A stretch of 64,000 nucleotides of DNA from positions 496,001-560,000 of the forward strand of contig JACGCM010002742.1 of NCBI GenBank assembly GCA_014058105.1. Reading direction: 5' to 3'. The first letter of the stretch is position 1; each line of letters starts with the position of its first letter. Origin of the DNA: Kingdonia uniflora. Lineage: Eukaryota; Streptophyta; Magnoliopsida; Ranunculales; Circaeasteraceae. Under the pieces are notes generated by a model. It did no database searches, was not told where the DNA came from, and worked only from the letters and a program-made list of their open reading frames with translations. A program made the position numbers and the translations under genes. Below, piece by piece: positions 26,538 to 38,803 of this stretch.

Positions 26538-27543
26538 ATCCAATTTCTCAAATGTGTTGCCGGTAGCAAAGCTTCACCGAATTGCGATCTAAAGCATCGG
26601 TGTGGTACAAAATCCGTGCCAGTCAAAAATTCAAACCGGGAGTCTTGCAATTCATTTGGTAACTATCCGAGCATGCATTTGGAAAAAGTTAAAACTCTTA
26701 AAAATGATTTAACCTTTCAAACGACTTGACGGTAGCCAAGCTTCTCAGAATTGTAATCTAAAGCGCTGAGGTAAAAAATGCGTACCGGTAAAAAATTTAA
26801 ACCTGGAGTATTGCGATTCATTTGATAACTATCATAGCATGGAGTTTGTCGAAACAAAACTCTTAAAAATGATCCAACCAATCAAACGACTTGCCGGTAG
26901 TCAAGCTTCTCTGAATAGCGATCTAATGCATCGGAGAGGTACAAAATCTGTACCAGTCAGAAGTTTAAACCGGGAGTATTGCGATTCATTTCGTAACTAT
27001 CCTGGCATGTATTTGGTCAAAACAAAACTCATAAAAATGATCCAACCTCTCAAATGAATTGCCACCAACAAAGCTTCTCTAAATAGCGATCTAAAGCATC
27101 TGTGAGGTACAAAATCAGAACCGGTCATAAATTCAAGCCGGGATTATAGCGATTCATTAGGTAGCAATCCTAGCAAGTTTTCGATTTAAGCAAAACTCTT
27201 TAAAAATATCTAAACTCTCAAACGAGTTGCTTGTAGCGAAACATCTTTTAATTGCGATATAAAGCATCGGGAATGTACGAAATCCGTAACGGTCTAAAAT
27301 TCAAACTTGCAGTATATCGATTCATTTAGGAGCATTCCAAGCATGTTGTCAGGCATGAAAAAACTCTTAAAAGCGATCGAACCTCTCAAATGAGTTGTCG
27401 GCAGCAAAGCTTCTCCGAATTACTATCTAAAGCACCGGAGAGGTAGAAAATCCATTCTGTTCAAACACCCAAGCCGGGAGTACTGCGATTCATTTCGAAA
27501 CAATCCTAGCATGTTGTCGGGCAATACAAAACTCTTAAAAATG
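26538..27543 (+). repeat. Six-monomer HOR cassette A-B2-C-O-K-Q, copy 5
   Basis: 1006 bp. A (26538), B2 (near 26706), C (near 26872), O (near 27040), K (near 27208) and Q (near 27376). Confidence 0.82.
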
Positions 27544-29052
27544 ATCCAATTTCTCAAACGTGTCGCCGGTAGAAAAGCGTCGCCGAATTGCGATCTAAAG
27601 CATAGGGAAGGTACAAAATCCGTACCGGTCAAAAATTCAAGTTGGGAGTATTACTATTCATTTGGTCACTATCTTACATGTATTTGGACGAAATAAAACT
27701 CTTTTAAATGATCCAACCTCACCAACGAATTGCAGTCTGGAAAGCTTCTCTGAATAGCGATCTAAAGCATCACTGAGCTACAAAATCGGTACCCTTCACA
27801 AACTCAAACCGGGATTATAGCGATTCATTTGGTAACAATCCTAGTATGTTTTCGGTCAAAACAAAACTCTTAAAAAATATCCAAACTCTCAAACGAGTTG
27901 CTGATAGCGAAGCTTCCCCGAATTGCGATCTAAAGCATCTGGAAGGTACAAAATCCGTACCGGTCAAAAATTCAAACTTGGAATATATCGATTTATTTAG
28001 GAGCATTCCTAACATGTTGTCAGGTATGATAAAACTCATAAAAGCGATCGATCCTCTCAATTGAGTTGTCGGTAGCCAAGTTTCTTCGAATTACGATCTT
28101 AAGTAACAGAGAGATACAAAATCCGTTCAGTTCCAAAATTCAAACCGGGAGTATTGCGATTCATTTGGGAACAATTCTTAAATATTTGGTCGAAACGAAA
28201 CTCTTAAAAATGATCCAGACTCTCAAACGACATGACGGTAGCCAAGTTTCTCTGAATAGCAATTTAAGGCATCAGGGAGGTACAAAATCCGTACCGATCA
28301 AATTTTCAAACCGGTAGAATTGCGATTCATTAGGTATCTATCCTAGCATGTATTTGGCCGAAACGAAATACTTCAAAATGAACCGACCTCTCAAACGACT
28401 TGCCGCCGGCAAAGCTTCTCTGAATGGCGATTTAAAGCATCGGAAAGGTACGAAACCCTTACCGGTCAAAAGTTCATACAGGGAGTATTGCGATTCATTT
28501 GGTAACTATCCTAGCATGCATTTGGTCGAAGCAAAACTCTTAAAAATGATCCATCCTCTCAAACGGCTTGCTTCCGGCAAAGCTTCTCTGAATAACGATC
28601 TAAAGCATCTGTGAGGTGCGAAATCGGTACCGGTCATAAATTCTAACCGGGATTATAGCGATTCATTAGGTTACAATCCAAGCAATTTTATGGTTTAAAC
28701 AAAACTCTTAAAAAATATCCAAACTCTCAAACGATTTTCTGGCTGCGAAGCTTCTCCGAATTGCGATATAAAGCATCTGGAATGTACGAAATCCGTACCG
28801 GTCAAAAAATCAAACCGGGAGTATATGGATTCATTTAGGAGCATTCCAAGCATGTTGTCAGGCATGAAAAAACTCTTAAAAGCAATCGAACCTCTCAAAT
28901 GAGTTCCCGGAAGCTAAGCTTCTCCGAATTACTATTAAAAGCACCGGAGAGGGACAAAATCCATTGTGTTCAAAAACCCAAACTGGGAGTATTGTGATTC
29001 ATTTGAAAACAATCCTAGCATGTTGTCAGGCAATACAAAACTCTTAAATATT
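27544..29052 (+). repeat. Nine-monomer block A-j-k-l-m-n-o-K-Q
   Basis: 1509 bp, nine monomers within three bases. A (27544), j (near 27709), k, l (near 28045), m (near 28213), n (near 28380), o (28549), K and Q. This is the second half of the 17-mer cassette attached to A. Confidence 0.75.
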
Positions 29053-29200
29053 ATCCAATTTCTTAATCGTGTTGCCGGAAGCAAAGCTTCACCGAATTGC
29101 GATTTAAAGCATCGGAGAGGTACAAAATCCCCACCGCTCAAAAACTCAAACCGGGAGTATTGCGATAAATTTGGCAACTATCCTAGCAAGTATTTGGTCA
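28480..29200 (+). repeat. Recent paralogous segment, partner of about 32591-33311
   Basis: The segment covering o, K, Q and A keeps a constant offset of 4111 bp to its partner (for example anchors 28549 and 32660, 29053 and 33164). It shares private variants not seen in other copies, such as AATTTCTTAATCGTGTTGCC, TTTCTGGCTGCGAAGC and GCATCTGGAATGTACG. Only scattered differences were noticed. Confidence 0.8.
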
Positions 29201-29388
29201 AAACGAAACTTATTAAAATGATCCAACCTGTCAAACAACATGCCAGTAGCAATGCTTCTCTGAATAGCTATTTAAAGCATCAGAGAGTTTTGAAATTCGT
29301 ACCGGTCAAAAGTTCAAACCAGGATTATTGTGATTTATTTGGGAACAACCCTAGCATGTTGTCGGGCAATACAAAACTCTTAAATATG
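29053..29388 (+). repeat. A-e dimer, first copy of a 336-bp tandem duplication
   Basis: A (29053) is followed directly by e (29221, CATGCCAGTAGCAATGC), then by another A-e pair starting exactly 336 bp later. Both pairs share CTGAATAGCTATTTAAAGC and CCGCTCAAAAACTCA. Roughly one base in ten differs, so the duplication is not the newest event. Confidence 0.8.
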
Positions 29389-30127
29389 ATCCAATCTCTT
29401 AAACGTGTTTCCGGAAGCAAAGCTTCGCCGAATTGCGATTTAAAGCATTAGAGAGGTAAAAAATCTGTACCGCTCAAAAACTCATACCAGGAGTATTGCG
29501 ATTAATTTGGCAACTATCCTAGCAAGTATTTCGTCGAAATGAAACTCATTAAAGCAAACCAACCTGTCAAACAACATGCCGATAGCAATGCTTCTCTGAA
29601 TAGCTATTTAAAGCATCGGAGAGGTTCGAAATCCGTGCCGGTCAAAAGTTCAAACAGGGAGTATTGCGATTCATTTGGTAACTATCCAGGCATGTATTTT
29701 GTCAAAACAAAGCACTTTAAAGTGATCCAACCTATCAAATGACTTGCCGTCAGCAAAGCATCTCTGAATAGCGATCTAAAGAATCTTTGAGGAGCAAAAT
29801 CGGTACCGGTCATTAATTCAAACCTAGATTATAGCGATTCATTTGGTAACAGTCCTAGCATGCTTTTGGTCTAAGCGAAACATTTTAAAGATATTCAAAC
29901 TCTCAAACAAGTTACTGGTAGCGAAGCTTCTACGAATTGTGATCTAAAGCATCGAGAAGGTACGAAATCTGTACCGGTCAAAAATTCAAACTGGGAGTAT
30001 ATCGATTTATTTAGGAGCATTCCTAGAATGTTGTCAGACATGAAAAAACTTATAAAAGCGACCGATCCTCTCAATTGAGTTGTCGGCAGCCAAGCTTCTT
30101 CGAATTACGATATTAAGAAACGGAGAT

Positions 30128-30613
30128 ATACAAAATCCGTTCAGTTCTAAAATTCAAACCGGGAGTATTGCGATTCATTTGGGAACAATCCTTGAATATT
30201 TTGTTGAAACGAAACTCTTAAGAACGATCCAAACTCTCAAACGGCTTGATGGTAGCCAAGTTTCTCTGAATAGCAATTTAAAGCATCGGAGAGGTACGAA
30301 ATCCGTACAGATCAAAATTTCAAAGCGGTACTATTGCGATTCATTTGGTAACTATCCTAACACGTATTTCGCCGAAACGAAACTCTTCAAATTGATCCGA
30401 CCTCTTAAATGACTTGCCACCGGCAAAGCTTTTCGGAATGGCGATTTAAAGCAACGGAGAGGTACGAAACCCATACTGGTCAAAAGTTCAAACTGGGAGG
30501 ATTGCGATTCATTTGGTAACTATCCTAGCAAGTATTTGGTTGAAACAAAACTCAATAAAACGATCCAACCCCTCAATCGACTTGCCGCCAACAAAATTTC
30601 TCTAAATAGAGAT
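30128..30613 (+). repeat. 486-bp block identical to 21011-21496 (copy 2)
   Basis: See 21011-21496. The offset is 9117 bp, which is not a multiple of 168 (about 54.3 monomers), because other indels lie between the two copies. Confidence 0.88.
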
Positions 30614-30714
30614 TTAAAGCATCAGAGAGGTACGAAACCCGCATCGGTCGAAAGTTCAAACTGGGAGTATTACTATTCATTTGGTAACTATCAAACATGT
30701 ATTTGTTCGAAATA

Positions 30715-30780
30715 AAACTATTTTAAATGATCCAACCTCTCAAACTATTTTAAATGATCCAACAAATTTCTTGTCGGTAG
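30715..30780 (+). repeat. 27-bp tandem duplication and fusion of a j unit to a C unit
   Basis: AAACTATTTTAAATGATCC starts at 30715 and again at 30742 (22 bases identical, offset 27). The second copy soon joins CTTGTCGGTAGCCTAGCATG, where the HindIII half of the monomer is missing. Anchors at 30730, 30757 and 30829 show the lost length. Confidence 0.85.
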
Positions 30781-31489
30781 CCTAGCATGGATTTTGTCGA
30801 AACAAACTCTTAAAAATGATCCAACCTTTCGAACGACTTGCCGGTAGCCAAGCTTCTCTTAATATCGATCCAATGCTTCAGAGAGGTACAAAATCCGTAC
30901 CGGTCAGAATTCAAACTGGGAGTATTGCGATTCAGTTGGGAACAATGCTAGCATGTTGTCGGGCAATACAAAACTCTTAAAAAGGATCGAACCACTTAAA
31001 CGAATTGCCGCTAGCAAAGCTTCTCCGAATTGAGATCTAATGCATCTGTGAGGTACGAAATCGGTACCGGTCATAAATTCAAATCGGGATTATAGCGATT
31101 CATTAGGTAACAATCCTAGTAATTTTTTAGTTTAAGCAAAACTCTTAAAAAATATCCAAACTCATAAATGAGTTGCTGGTAGTGAAGCTTCCTCGAATTG
31201 CGATATAAATCATCGGGAAGGTACGAAATCCGTACCGATCAAAAATTCAAACTGGGAGTATATCGATTCATTTAGGAGCATTCCTAGCATGTTGTCAGGC
31301 ATGACAAAACTCATAAAAGCGATTGAACCTCTCAAATGAGCTACCGGTAGCCATGCTTCTCCGAAGTACTATCTAAAACACCGGAGAGGTACAAAATCCA
31401 TTATGTTCTAAAAATCAAACCGAGAGTATTGCGATTCATTTAGGAACAATCTTTGCATGTTGTTGGGCGATAAAAAGAAATTAAAAATA

Positions 31490-32155
31490 ATCCAATCACT
31501 CAAACGCGTTGCCGGTAGCAAAGCTTCACCGAATTACGATCTAAAGCATCGGAGAGTTACGAAATCCGTACCGGTAGAAAATTCAAACTGGGAGTATTAC
31601 GATTCAATTGAAAACTATTCGAGCATGTATTTGGGCGAAGTGAAACTCCTAAAAATGTTCCAATCTCTCAAATGACTTGCCGGTCGCCAAGCTTCCAGAA
31701 TTGTAATCTAGAGCATCGAAGAGGTACAAAATCTGTAGCGGTCAAAAATTCAAGTCAGAGTATTGCGATTCATTTGGTAACAATCCAAGCATATTGTCAG
31801 ACAAAGAGAAACTCTTAAATATGATCCAACCTCTCTAGCGACTTGCTGGTAGCTAAGCTTCTTAGAATTGCGATCTAAAGCATTGGTGAGGTACAAAATC
31901 CGTACCAGACAAAAATTCAAGCCGAGAGTATTGTGATTTATTTGGTAACAACCCTAGCATATTTCCAGTCAAAGCGAAACTCTTAAATATGATTCACCCT
32001 CCCTAACGACTTGCCGCTTGCTAAGCTTCTTCGAATCACTATCTAAGCACCGGAGAGGTACAAATTCCGTTTTTTTTAATTCAAACCGGGGGTATTGCGA
32101 TTCATTTGGGAAAAATCCTATCATGTTGTTGAGCGATACAAAACTCTTAATAATC
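31490..32155 (+). repeat. Four-monomer cassette A-B2'-D-D2, copy 4
   Basis: 666 bp. A (31490), B2' (near 31658, AGAATTGTAATCTAGAGC), D (near 31826) and D2 (near 31994). It precedes a six-monomer cassette. Confidence 0.8.
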
Positions 32156-33163
32156 ATCCAATCTCTCAAACGTGTTGCTGGTAGCAAAGCTTCGCCGAAT
32201 TGCAATCTAAAGCATCAGAGAGGTACAAAATCTGTACCGGTCAAAAATTCAAATCGGGAGTATAGCTATTCATTTGGTAGCAATCCGAGCATGTATTTGG
32301 TCTAAGTTAAACTCTTAAAAATGATCCAACCTTTAAAACAACTTGCCGGTAGCCAAGCTTCCCAGAATTGTAATCTAAAGCATCGGTGAGGTAGAAAAAT
32401 CGTGCCGGTAAAAAATTTAGACCTGGAATATTGCGATTCATTTCATAACTATCCTAGCATGGATTTTGTCCAAACAAAACTCTTTAGAATGATCCAACCT
32501 ATCGGACGACTTGCCGGTAGCCAAGCTTTTCTGAATAACGATCTAATGCATCGGAGAGGTACAAAATTCGTACCGGTCAGAAGTTCAAACCGGGAGTATT
32601 GCAATTCATTTGCTAACTATCCTAGCATGCATTTGGTTGAAACAAAACTCTTAAAAATGATCCATCCTCTCAAACGGCTTGCGTCCGGCAAAGCTTCTCT
32701 AAATAACGATCTAAAGCATCTGTGAGGTGCGAAATCGGTACCGGTCATAAATTCTAACCGGGATTATAGCGATTCATTCGGTTACAATCCAAGCAATTTT
32801 TTGGTTTAAACAAAACTCTTAAAAAATATCCAAACTCTCAAACGAGTTTCTGGCTGCGAAGCTTCTCCGAATTGCGATATAAAGCATCTGGAATGTACGA
32901 AATCCGTACCGGTCAAAAAATCAAACCGGGAGTATATGGATTCATTTAGGAGCATTCCAAGCATGTTGTCTGGCATGAAAGAACTCTTAAAAGAAATCAA
33001 ACCTCTCAAATGAGTTCTCGGAAGCTAAGCTTCTCCGAATTACTATTAAAAGCACCAGAGAGGGACAAAATCCATTATGTTCAAAAACCCAAACCGGGAG
33101 TATTGTGATTTATTTGGGAACAATCCTAGCATGTTGTCGGGCAATACAAAACTCTTAAATATT
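32156..33163 (+). repeat. Six-monomer HOR cassette A-B2-C-O-K-Q, copy 6
   Basis: Exactly 1008 bp. Anchors at 32156, 32324, 32492, 32660, 32828 and 32996. Its second half is the partner of 28480-29200. Confidence 0.82.
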
Positions 33164-34003
33164 ATCCAATTTCTTAATCGTGTTGCCGGAAGCAAAGCTT
33201 CGCCGAATTGCGATTTAAAGCATCGGAGAGGTACAAAATCCGCACCGCTCAAAAACTCAAACCGGGAGTATTGCGATTAATTTGGTAACTACCCGAGCAT
33301 ATATTTGGTCGATGTGAAACTCTAAAAAACGATCCAAACTCTCAAATGACTTGTTGGTAGCAAAGCTTCTTTGAATAGCGATCTAAAGCATCGAAGTGGA
33401 ATGAAATCCGTATCGGTGAAAAAATCAAACCGGGAGTATAGCAATTCATTTGGTAAATATCCTTGCATGGATTTTGTCGAAACAAAACTCTTTAAAATGA
33501 TCCATCCTCTTAAACGACTTGCCTCCAGCAAAGCTTCCCTGAATAGTGATCTAAAGCATCTGTGAGGTGCGAAATCAGTACGGGTCATAAATTCTAACTG
33601 GGATTATAGCGATTCATTAGGATACAATCCAAGCAAGTTTTCAGCTTAAAGAAAACTCTTAAAAAATATCCAAACTCTCAAACGAGTTGCAGGCAGCAAA
33701 GCTTCTTCGAATTGCGATATAAAGCATTGGGAATGTATGAAATCCGTACCGGTCAAAAATTCAAACCGGGTGTATATCGATTTATTTAGGAGCATTCCAA
33801 GCATGATGTCTGGCATGAAAAAGCTCTTAAAAGCAATCGAACCTCTCAAATGAGTTGCCGGAAGCTAAGCCTCTCCGAATTACTATCTAAAGCACCAGAG
33901 AGGGTGCAAATCCATTATGTCCAAAAACCCAAGCCGAGAATATTGTGATTCATTTGGGAACAATCCTAGCATGAAGTCAGGCAATTCAAAACTCTTAAAA
34001 ATG
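33164..34003 (+). repeat. Five-monomer block A-b-O-K-Q
   Basis: Exactly 840 bp. A (33164), b (near 33332), O (near 33500), K (near 33668) and Q (near 33836). The b unit changes to an O-type tail within the unit, in register. Confidence 0.75.
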
Positions 34004-36819
34004 ATACAATCTCACAAACGTGTTGCCGGAAGCAAAGCTTCTCCGAATTGCGATCTAAAGCATTGGAGAGGTACGAAATCTGTACCGGTCAAAAATTCAA
34101 ACTGGGAGTATTATGATTCATTTGGTAGCTATCCGAGCATGTATTTGGTTAATGTGAAACTCTAAAAAGCGATATTAACTCTCAAACGCCTTGTCGGTAG
34201 CAAAGCTTCTCTAAATAGCAATCTAAAGCATCGAAGAGGAACGAAATCCGCATCGGTGAAAAAATCAAACCGGGAGTATAGCAATTGATTTGGTAAATAC
34301 CCTTGCCTGGATTTGGTCGAAACAAAACCCATAATAATGATCCAACCTATCGAACTACTTGCCGGTAGCCAAGCTTCTCTGAATAGCGAACTAAAGCATC
34401 GAAGAGGTACAAAATCCTTACCGGTCAAAAATTCAAGCCGAAAATATTGTGATTCATTTGGTAACAATCCTAGCATATTTTCGATCAAAGCGAAACTCTT
34501 AATTATTATCCAACCTCTCTAGCGACTTGCCGGTAGCCAAGCTTCTCAGAATTGCGATCTAAAGTATCGGAGAGGTACAAAATCCGTACCGCTAAAATAT
34601 TAAAAGCCGGGAGTATTGCGATTCATTTGGCAACTATCCTAGCAAGTATTTGGTCGAAACGAAACTAATTAAAATGATCCAACCTGTCAAACGACATGCC
34701 GGTAGCAATGCTTCTCTGAATAACGATTTAAAGCATCGGAGAGGTTCGAAATCCGTACCGGTCAAAAGCTCAAACCGGGATTATTGTGATTCATTTGTTA
34801 ACTATCCAGGCATGTATTTGGTCAAAATGATCCAACCTTTCAAATGACTTGCCGTCAGCAAAACTTCTCTAAATAGCGATCTAAAGAATCTTTGAGGAGC
34901 GAAGTCGGTAGCGGTCATTAATTCAAACCTAGATTATAGCGATTCATTTGGTAACAGTCCTAGCATGTTTTTGGTCTAAACGAAACACTTAAAAAATATC
35001 CAAACTCTCAAACCAGTTCCTGGTAGCGAAGCTTCTCCGAATTGCGATCAAAAGCATCGGGAAGGTACGAAATCTGTAACGGTCAAAAATTCAAACTGGG
35101 AGTATATCGTTTCATTTAGGGGTCTTCCTAACATTTTCCAGGCATGCAAAAACTCATGAAAGCGATCGATCCTCTCAAATGAGTTGTCGGTAACCAAGCT
35201 TCCCCGAATTACTATCTAAAGCACTACAGAGGTACAAAATCCGTTCTGTTCTAAAATTCAAACCGAGAGTATTGCGATTCATTTGGGAACAATCCTAGAA
35301 TATTTGGCCGAAACGAAACTCTTAAAAACGATCCAACCACTCTAACGACTTGCCGGTGGCAAAGCTTCTCGCAATAACGATTTAAGGCATCGGAGAGGTA
35401 CGAAACCTGTACCGTCAAAAGTTCAAACTGGGAGTATTACTATTTATTTGGTAACTATCTAACATGTTTTTGTTCGAAATAAAACTCTTTTAAATGATCC
35501 AACATCTCAAACGACTTGCCACCAACAAAGCTTCGCTGAATAGCGATATAAAGCATCTGTGAGCTGCGAAATTGGCACCCGTCATAAATTAAAACAGGGA
35601 TTATAGCGATTCATTTGGTAACAATCCTAGTATGTTTTCTGTCAAAACGAAACTCTTAAAAAATATCCAAACTCTCAAACGAGTTGTTGATAGCGAAGCT
35701 TCTCCGAATTGCGATCTAAAGCATCGGGAAGGTACAAAATCTGTACTGGTCAAAAATTCAAACTGGGAGTATATCCATTTATTTAGGAGCATTCCTAGCA
35801 TATTTTCAGGCTTGAAAAAACTCATAAAAGCGATCGATCCTCTCACTTGATTTGCCGGCAGCCAAGCTTCTTATAATTACGATCTTAAGAAACGGAGAGA
35901 TACAAAATTCGTTCAGTTCTAAAATTCAAACCGGGAGTATTGCGATTCATTTGGGAACAATCCTTGAATATTTGGTCGAAACGAAACTCTTAAAAATAAT
36001 CCAAACTCTCAAACGACCTGATGGTAGCCAAGTTTCTCTGAATAGCAATTTAAGGCATCGGAGAGGTACGATATCCGTGCCGATCAAAAGTTCAAACCGG
36101 TAGAATTGCGATTCATTTGGAAACTATCCTAGCATATATTTGGCCGAAGCGAAACTCTTCAAAATGAACCGACCTCTCAAACTCCTTGCCGCCGGCAAAG
36201 CTTCTCTAAATGGCGATTTAAAGCATCGGAGAGGTACGAAACCCTTACCGGTCAAAAGTAAAAACTGAGTGTATTGTGATTCATTTGGTAACTATCCTAG
36301 CATGTATTTCGTCGAAACAAACCTCTCATACGACTTGCCGCAAGCAAAGCTTCTCATAATAGCGATCTAAAGCATCTGTGAGGTAGGAAATTGGTACCGG
36401 TCATAAATTCTAACCGGGATTATAGCGATTCATTAGGTTACAATCCAAACAAGGTTTTGGCTAAAACTAAACTCTTTAAAAATATCCAAACTCCCAAACG
36501 AGTTGCTGGTAGCGAAGCATCTCCGTATTGCGATATAATGCATCGGGAGTGTACGAAATCCGTACCGGTCAAAAATTCAAATAGGGAGTGTATCGATTCA
36601 TTTAGGAGCATTTCAAGCATGTTGTCAGGCATGACAAAACTCTTTAAAGAGATCGAACCTCTCAAATGAGTTGCCGGCAGCTAAGCTTCTCCGAATTTCT
36701 GTCTAAAGCACTAGAGAGGGACAAAATCCATTCTGTTAGAAAACCCAAACTGAGAGTATTGCGATTCATTTAGGAACAATCCTAGCATGTTGTCGGGCAA
36801 TACAAAACTCTTAAAAATG
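34004..36819 (+). repeat. Complete 17-monomer HOR a to q
   Basis: All seventeen classes are present in order. Anchors: a 34004, b 34172, c 34340, d 34508, e 34677, f 34830, g 34998, h 35165, i 35331, j 35497, k 35664, l 35833, m 35999, n 36167, o about 36320 (anchor deleted), p 36484 and q 36652. The length is 2816 bp, against 2856 for 17 x 168. The shortfall is explained by about 16 bp missing in f (GGTCAAAATGATCC) and about 24 bp missing in o (CGAAACAAACCTCTCATACG). This is the reference copy for the shortened variants elsewhere. Confidence 0.82.
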
Positions 36820-38803
36820 GTCCAATCTCTCAAACGTGTTGCCGGTAGCAAAGCTTCGTAAAATTGCGATATAAAGCATCGGAGAGGTACGAAATCCGTA
36901 CAAGTCAATAATTCAAACCGGGAGTATTGCGATTAATTTTGCAACTATCCTAGCAAGTATTTGGTCGAAACGAAACTCATTAAAATGATCCAACCTGTCA
37001 AACGACATGCCGGAAGTAATGTTTCTCTGAATAGCTATTAAAAGCATCTGAGAGGTTCGAAATCCGTACCGGTCAAATGTTCAAACCGGGAGTATTGCGA
37101 TTCATTTGGTAGCTATCCAGGCATGTATTTGGTCAAAATGAAACACTTTAAAATGATCCAACTTTTTAAATGACTTACCGTCAGTTAAGCTTCTCTGAAT
37201 AGCGATCTAAAGAATCTTTGAGGAGCGAAATCGGTACCGGTCATTAATTCAAACCTAGATTATAGCGATTCATTTGGTAACTGTCTTAGCATGATTTTGG
37301 TCTTAACGAAACACTTAAAAGATATCCAAACTCTCAAACGAGTTGCTGGCAGCGATGCTTCTCCGAATTTCGACCTAAAGCATCGAGAAGATCCGAAATC
37401 CGTTCCGGTCAAAAATTCAAACTGGGAGTATATCGATTCATTTAGGAACATTCCTTAAATTTTCCAGGCATGAAAAAACTCATGAAAGCGATCAATTTTC
37501 TCAAATGAGTTGCCGGAAAACAAGCTTCTCCGAATTACTATCTCAAATGAGTTTCCAGCAGAGGTACAAAATCCGTTATGTTCAAAAATTCAAACCAAGA
37601 GTATTGCGAATCATTTGGGAGAAATCCTTGAATATTTGGTCGAAATGAAACTCTTAAAAACGATCCAAACACTCTAACGACCTACCGGTGGCCAAGCTTC
37701 TCTGAATAGCGATTTAAAGCATCGGAGAGGTACAAAACCCGTACCGGTCAAAAGTTCAAACTTGGAGTATTACTATTTATTTGGTAACTATCCTACATGT
37801 ATTTGGGCAAAATAAAACTTTTTTAAATGATCCAACCTCTCAAACGACTTACCGCCAGCAAAACTTCTCTGAATAACGATCTAAAGCATCTGTAAGCTTC
37901 AAAATCGGCACCCGTCATAAATTAAAACCGAGATTGTAGCGATTCATTTGGAAACAATCCTAGCATGTTTTCGGTCAAAATGAAACTCTTAAAAAATATC
38001 CAAACTATCAAACTAGTTGCTGATAGCTATGCTTCTCCGAATTGCGATCTTAAGGTTCAAACCGGTAGAATTGTGATTCATTTGGTAACTAACCTAGCAT
38101 ATATTTGGTAGAAACAAAACTCTTGAAAATGAACCGACCTCTAAAATGGCCTCCGGCCAACAAAGCTTCTCGGAATGGCGATTTATAGCTTCGGAGAGCT
38201 ACGAAGCCTAAACCGGTCAAAAGTTTAGACTGGGAGAATTGCGATTCATTAGGTCACTATCCTAGCATGTATTTTGTTGAAACGAAACTTTTAAAAATGA
38301 TCCACCCTCTCAAACGACTTGCCGCCAGCAAAGCTTCTCTGAATAGCGATCTAAGGCATCTGTATGGTACGAAATCGATACCGGTCAAAAATTTAAATCG
38401 GGATTATAGCCATTCATTAGGTTACAATCCAAGCAAGTTATCGGCTTAAACAAAACTCTTTAAAAGTATCCAAATTCTCAAACGAGTTGCTAGTAGCGAA
38501 GCTTCTCCGAATTGCGATATAAAGCATCAGGAATGTACGAAATCCGTACCGGTCAAAAATTCAAACCGGGAGCATATTGATTCTATTAGGAGCATTCCAA
38601 GCATGTTGTCAGGCTTGAAAAAACTCTTAAAAGCGATTGAACCTCCCAAATGAGTTGTCGGCAGCTAAACTTCTCCGAATTATTATCTAAAGCACTGGAG
38701 AGCGACAAAATCCATTATGTTCAAAAACCCAAAGCGGGATTATTGGGATTAATTTGCGAACAATCCAAGCATGTTCTCGGGCAATACAAAACTCTTAAAA
38801 ATG
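36820..38803 (+). repeat. Shortened 17-mer: a-e-f-g-h-i-j-k/n-o-p-q
   Basis: 1984 bp. b, c and d are skipped in register between a (36820) and e (36988). A second loss fuses k (37998) to n (38132) near 38050, removing l and m. Confidence 0.78.
37998..38131 (+). repeat. k/n fusion monomer
   Basis: The sequence GCGATCTTAAGGTTCAAACC near 38045-38064 joins the early part of a unit to CAAACCGGTAGAATTG, which belongs to the end of an m unit. The spacing is 134 bp where 504 would be expected, so about 370 bp are missing. This is not a whole number of monomers. Confidence 0.78.

Larger units (their letters stand above)
29389..31489 (+). repeat. Block A-e-f-g-l-m-n-n2-j/C and rearranged units to Q
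   Basis: 2101 bp. A (29389), e (29557), f (near 29725), g (near 29893), l, m (near 30229), n (near 30396) and n2 (near 30563) are in order. A short rearranged j unit follows (30730, 30757), fused to C (30829), then an O-like unit, K and Q. Confidence 0.7.
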
